From NCBI GenBank assembly GCA_902766395.1, contig CACXDL010000012.1, positions 1 through 35,645 on the forward strand: a stretch of DNA of 35,645 bases, given 5' to 3'. The notes under the pieces are model-generated. The model saw nothing but the letters and a program-made list of their open reading frames with translations. It was not told the DNA's origin and searched no databases. Below are positions 34,283-35,645 of this stretch, one piece after another (the first letter of the stretch is position 1; each line of letters starts with the position of its first letter). Position numbers and translations under genes: made by a program. The DNA is from an uncultured bacterium. GTDB lineage: Bacteria > Cyanobacteriota > Vampirovibrionia > Gastranaerophilales > Gastranaerophilaceae.

Positions 34283-34999
34283 TTATTTCTTTGTTATCCT
34301 CTCTACTAGTACATTTAATAAAAATAATGGAATGGTTGGAAATATCCTTTTAAATCTTTTAGGCTCTTTAATAGCTCTATATAACCATTCTAATCCCATT
34401 TTTTGATAGATTAGTGGTGCTCTTTTACTCATTCCTGACCATACATCAAAACTTCCTCCCAAACCGATCATTATTGAATTTGGAAGTTTATCTTTAATTT
34501 TAGATATAAACATTTCTTGCTTCGGTGAACCTAATGCAACTAAAATTAAGTCCGGAGCTGTTTCAATAAGCTTCTCATATATTTCTGTCGGTTGTGCAAA
34601 GTAGCCATCATGAGTATATATAATATTTAAATTCTCAAATTCTGACTCAAGTTTTTTTTTGGCTAAAGAAATTACTTCTGGCTTTGCTCCTATAAGAGCA
34701 ACTTTTCCCCCAGATTTTGCCGCGTTGTATAATAGTTCTTTGCCAAACTCTATCCCTGCAATCCTTTTAACTCTATGCCCCAGAATTTTAAGTCCTATTT
34801 CCACTCCAATTCCATCAGGAATAACTAAATCTGCATTATTTATTATTTCTTTAAATTCAGAATTCTTATTTGCGTTTATAATCATCTCTGGGTTAATAGT
34901 TACAACGTGTCCTCTCTTTTTTTCTATATACTCAAGAGCACTATCTTTTGTAAAAGTGTCAACCCCTATTCCCAAAATTTCTGCTAAATTCCTAATCAT
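34283..34999 (-). CDS. WecG/TagA/CpsF family (GT26) glycosyltransferase
   Basis: The 238-residue protein has the GT26 pattern: VVTINPEMI, PDGIGVEIG with the likely catalytic Asp D62, IAGIEF, DLILVALGSPKQE, GLGGSFDVWSG and the C-terminal LEWLYRAIKEPKRFKR tail that associates with the membrane. These enzymes transfer an N-acetylmannosamine-type sugar to a lipid-linked acceptor in wall teichoic acid, enterobacterial common antigen or related glycans. The glycan here is unknown. It leads the operon GT26, transketolase N, prepilin, yhcH-type. It has a -10 box 6 nt before the ATG and no Shine-Dalgarno. Confidence 0.9.
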   Translation of the reverse strand: MIRNLAEILGIGVDTFTKDSALEYIEKKRGHVVTINPEMIINANKNSEFKEIINNADLVIPDGIGVEIGLKILGHRVKRIAGIEFGKELLYNAAKSGGKVALIGAKPEVISLAKKKLESEFENLNIIYTHDGYFAQPTEIYEKLIETAPDLILVALGSPKQEMFISKIKDKLPNSIMIGLGGSFDVWSGMSKRAPLIYQKMGLEWLYRAIKEPKRFKRIFPTIPLFLLNVLVERITKK

Positions 35000-35005
35000 A
35001 TATTT

Positions 35006-35014
35006 ATTATACCA
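35006..35014 (-). promoter_or_regulatory. Extended -10 promoter of the GT26 operon (leaderless spacing)
   Basis: On the minus strand TGG-TATAAT is a perfect extended -10 element whose last base is 6 nt before ATG 34999. A sigma-70 type start would therefore fall on the A of the ATG. Confidence 0.65.
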
Positions 35015-35029
35015 TGTTATCCTTAATTA

Positions 35030-35038
35030 TGCTATAAT
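35030..35038 (+). promoter_or_regulatory. Extended -10 promoter of the 35045 gene (leaderless spacing)
   Basis: TGC-TATAAT is a perfect extended -10 element whose last base is 6 nt before ATG 35045. The intervening TTCCTT is pyrimidine-rich and cannot act as a Shine-Dalgarno. Predicted +1 is the A of the ATG. Confidence 0.65.
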
Positions 35039-35044
35039 TTCCTT

Positions 35045-35645
35045 ATGAAAAAGATATTATATAAATTTTTATTATGCATAGCTCTTTTGTGTTTATTTTC
35101 TGTAAGGGCTCAGGCTGTCGAGTTTCGCTTGTTAGTTTTGCCTGTAGATATCTTTTCTGTTTGTGAGAATTATTATTGTTTCCCTGAAGTTTCTGAAATT
35201 GTCGCAAGTGATATTATTCAAAATTTAAAAATGTACAAGAATGTTTATGCTCCTGATTTATCTGTTGTAAGGGCTAATTTAGGTGCGGATTCTTCTCTAA
35301 AGTATAGTGCTGAAAATGTTTTATCCCAGTTTAAAAATAATGATAAAGTCGACTTTAATTCATTACAGGCCCTGGCGAAGGCGTTTGATGTAAAATCTGT
35401 ACTGTTAATTAATTCATATGCGATTAACGATAAAATGACATCCAGAGGTAATTTGTGGAAATTGCTCGAAATTTCCAGCGCTTTTCAGATTAGGTACCCT
35501 TTATATTTAAAAACTTCAGCAATTCTTACAGATTGCGTAAATAATCTTATTATGTGGAGTGGAAAATATTCAAAAGACGTTTCTGATAGTGATGGATATT
35601 TTTCAGCTCTTGGTCAATTACAAGCATATAAAAAAAAAAAAAAAA
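35045..35645 (+). CDS. Secreted protein of unknown function, 3' end missing
   Basis: The frame is open from ATG 35045 to the window edge (200 codons). The first 26 residues form a clear signal peptide: MKKILYKF, a hydrophobic core, then RAQA before VEF. The mature part begins LLVLPVDIFSVCENYYCFPE and has SEIVASDIIQNLKMYKNVYAP and LAKAFDVKSVLLINSY. This arrangement recalls the alpha/beta fold of CsgG- or TolB-N-like periplasmic proteins, but that is only an impression. It lacks the lipobox of CsgG. Gene start and divergent partner (GT26) share a 45-bp region. I cannot name the family. Confidence 0.7.
   Translation, partial: MKKILYKFLLCIALLCLFSVRAQAVEFRLLVLPVDIFSVCENYYCFPEVSEIVASDIIQNLKMYKNVYAPDLSVVRANLGADSSLKYSAENVLSQFKNNDKVDFNSLQALAKAFDVKSVLLINSYAINDKMTSRGNLWKLLEISSAFQIRYPLYLKTSAILTDCVNNLIMWSGKYSKDVSDSDGYFSALGQLQAYKKKKK
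35630..35645. other. Run of 16 A at the window end
   Basis: The last 16 bases are all A, within the open frame of the 35045 gene (Lys codons). This looks like an assembly break at a homopolymer, so the final codons of the partial protein should not be trusted. Confidence 0.7.

Overview
The window looks like one whole contig from an AT-rich, tightly packed, Gram-negative-type bacterial genome. The mix of features best fits a gut-associated Candidatus Gastranaerophilales (Melainabacteria) type organism. These are tandem filamentous-haemagglutinin-like adhesins, an oversized prepilin with an AFTL-type cleavage site, a TonB-family protein, a split transketolase and a stand-alone glycine dehydrogenase subunit 2. 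This placement is inference; no rRNA or other marker gene is present. The left edge cuts an adhesin gene that belongs to a repeated family, and the right edge is a run of 16 A, so both ends look like assembly breaks.

Layout. Positions 1-5673 hold two tandem paralogous secreted adhesins on the minus strand. The first is cut by the window edge. The second is complete and carries a 36-unit Asp-Pro-Thr stalk and a C-terminal PilZ-type domain. Positions 5842-8606 (minus) encode rimO and a Wzx-like flippase. rlhA (plus, 8695-10476) runs head-on, with no gap, into a minus-strand operon at 10477-14784: transketolase C-terminal subunit, ftsE, ftsX, a degenerate receiver/GGDEF protein and an isochorismatase-fold hydrolase. 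A Pro/Gln/Tyr-rich protein with a helical-repeat tail (15030-16025) is separated by a bidirectional terminator from two tandem PlsC-type acyltransferases (16105-17484, minus). Positions 17604-22155 (plus) encode a large phosphohexomutase, argS and a TonB-C-domain protein, ending directly against dnaX (minus, 22156-24045). ldcA (plus) converges with a double-UspA protein (minus). Positions 25935-30758 (plus) form a compact run: small sigma factor, gcvPB, a CoA-dehydratase/activase-like Fe-S protein, a membrane protein and miaA. Positions 30763-34999 (minus) form another: GT26 glycosyltransferase, transketolase N-terminal subunit, a 743-residue Cys-rich prepilin and a YhcH-family protein. A divergent gene for a secreted protein starts at 35045 and runs off the end.

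How the genes connect. Surface functions dominate: adhesins, prepilin, flippase, GT26 transferase, two lipid acyltransferases, FtsEX, LD-carboxypeptidase and a TonB-domain protein. Translation and replication housekeeping genes are scattered between them (rimO, rlhA, argS, miaA, dnaX). The two transketolase halves lie in separate operons about 19 kb apart. A c-di-GMP theme appears twice in altered form: an intact-looking PilZ motif on a secreted adhesin, and a GGDEF-like domain without its catalytic motif next to ftsEX. Several genes (rlhA, dnaX, the GT26 gene and the 35045 gene) have an extended -10 promoter only 6-9 nt before the ATG and no Shine-Dalgarno, which suggests leaderless mRNAs. 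No stretch over 300 bases lacks a gene, and I saw no tRNA, rRNA, CRISPR array or insertion sequence.
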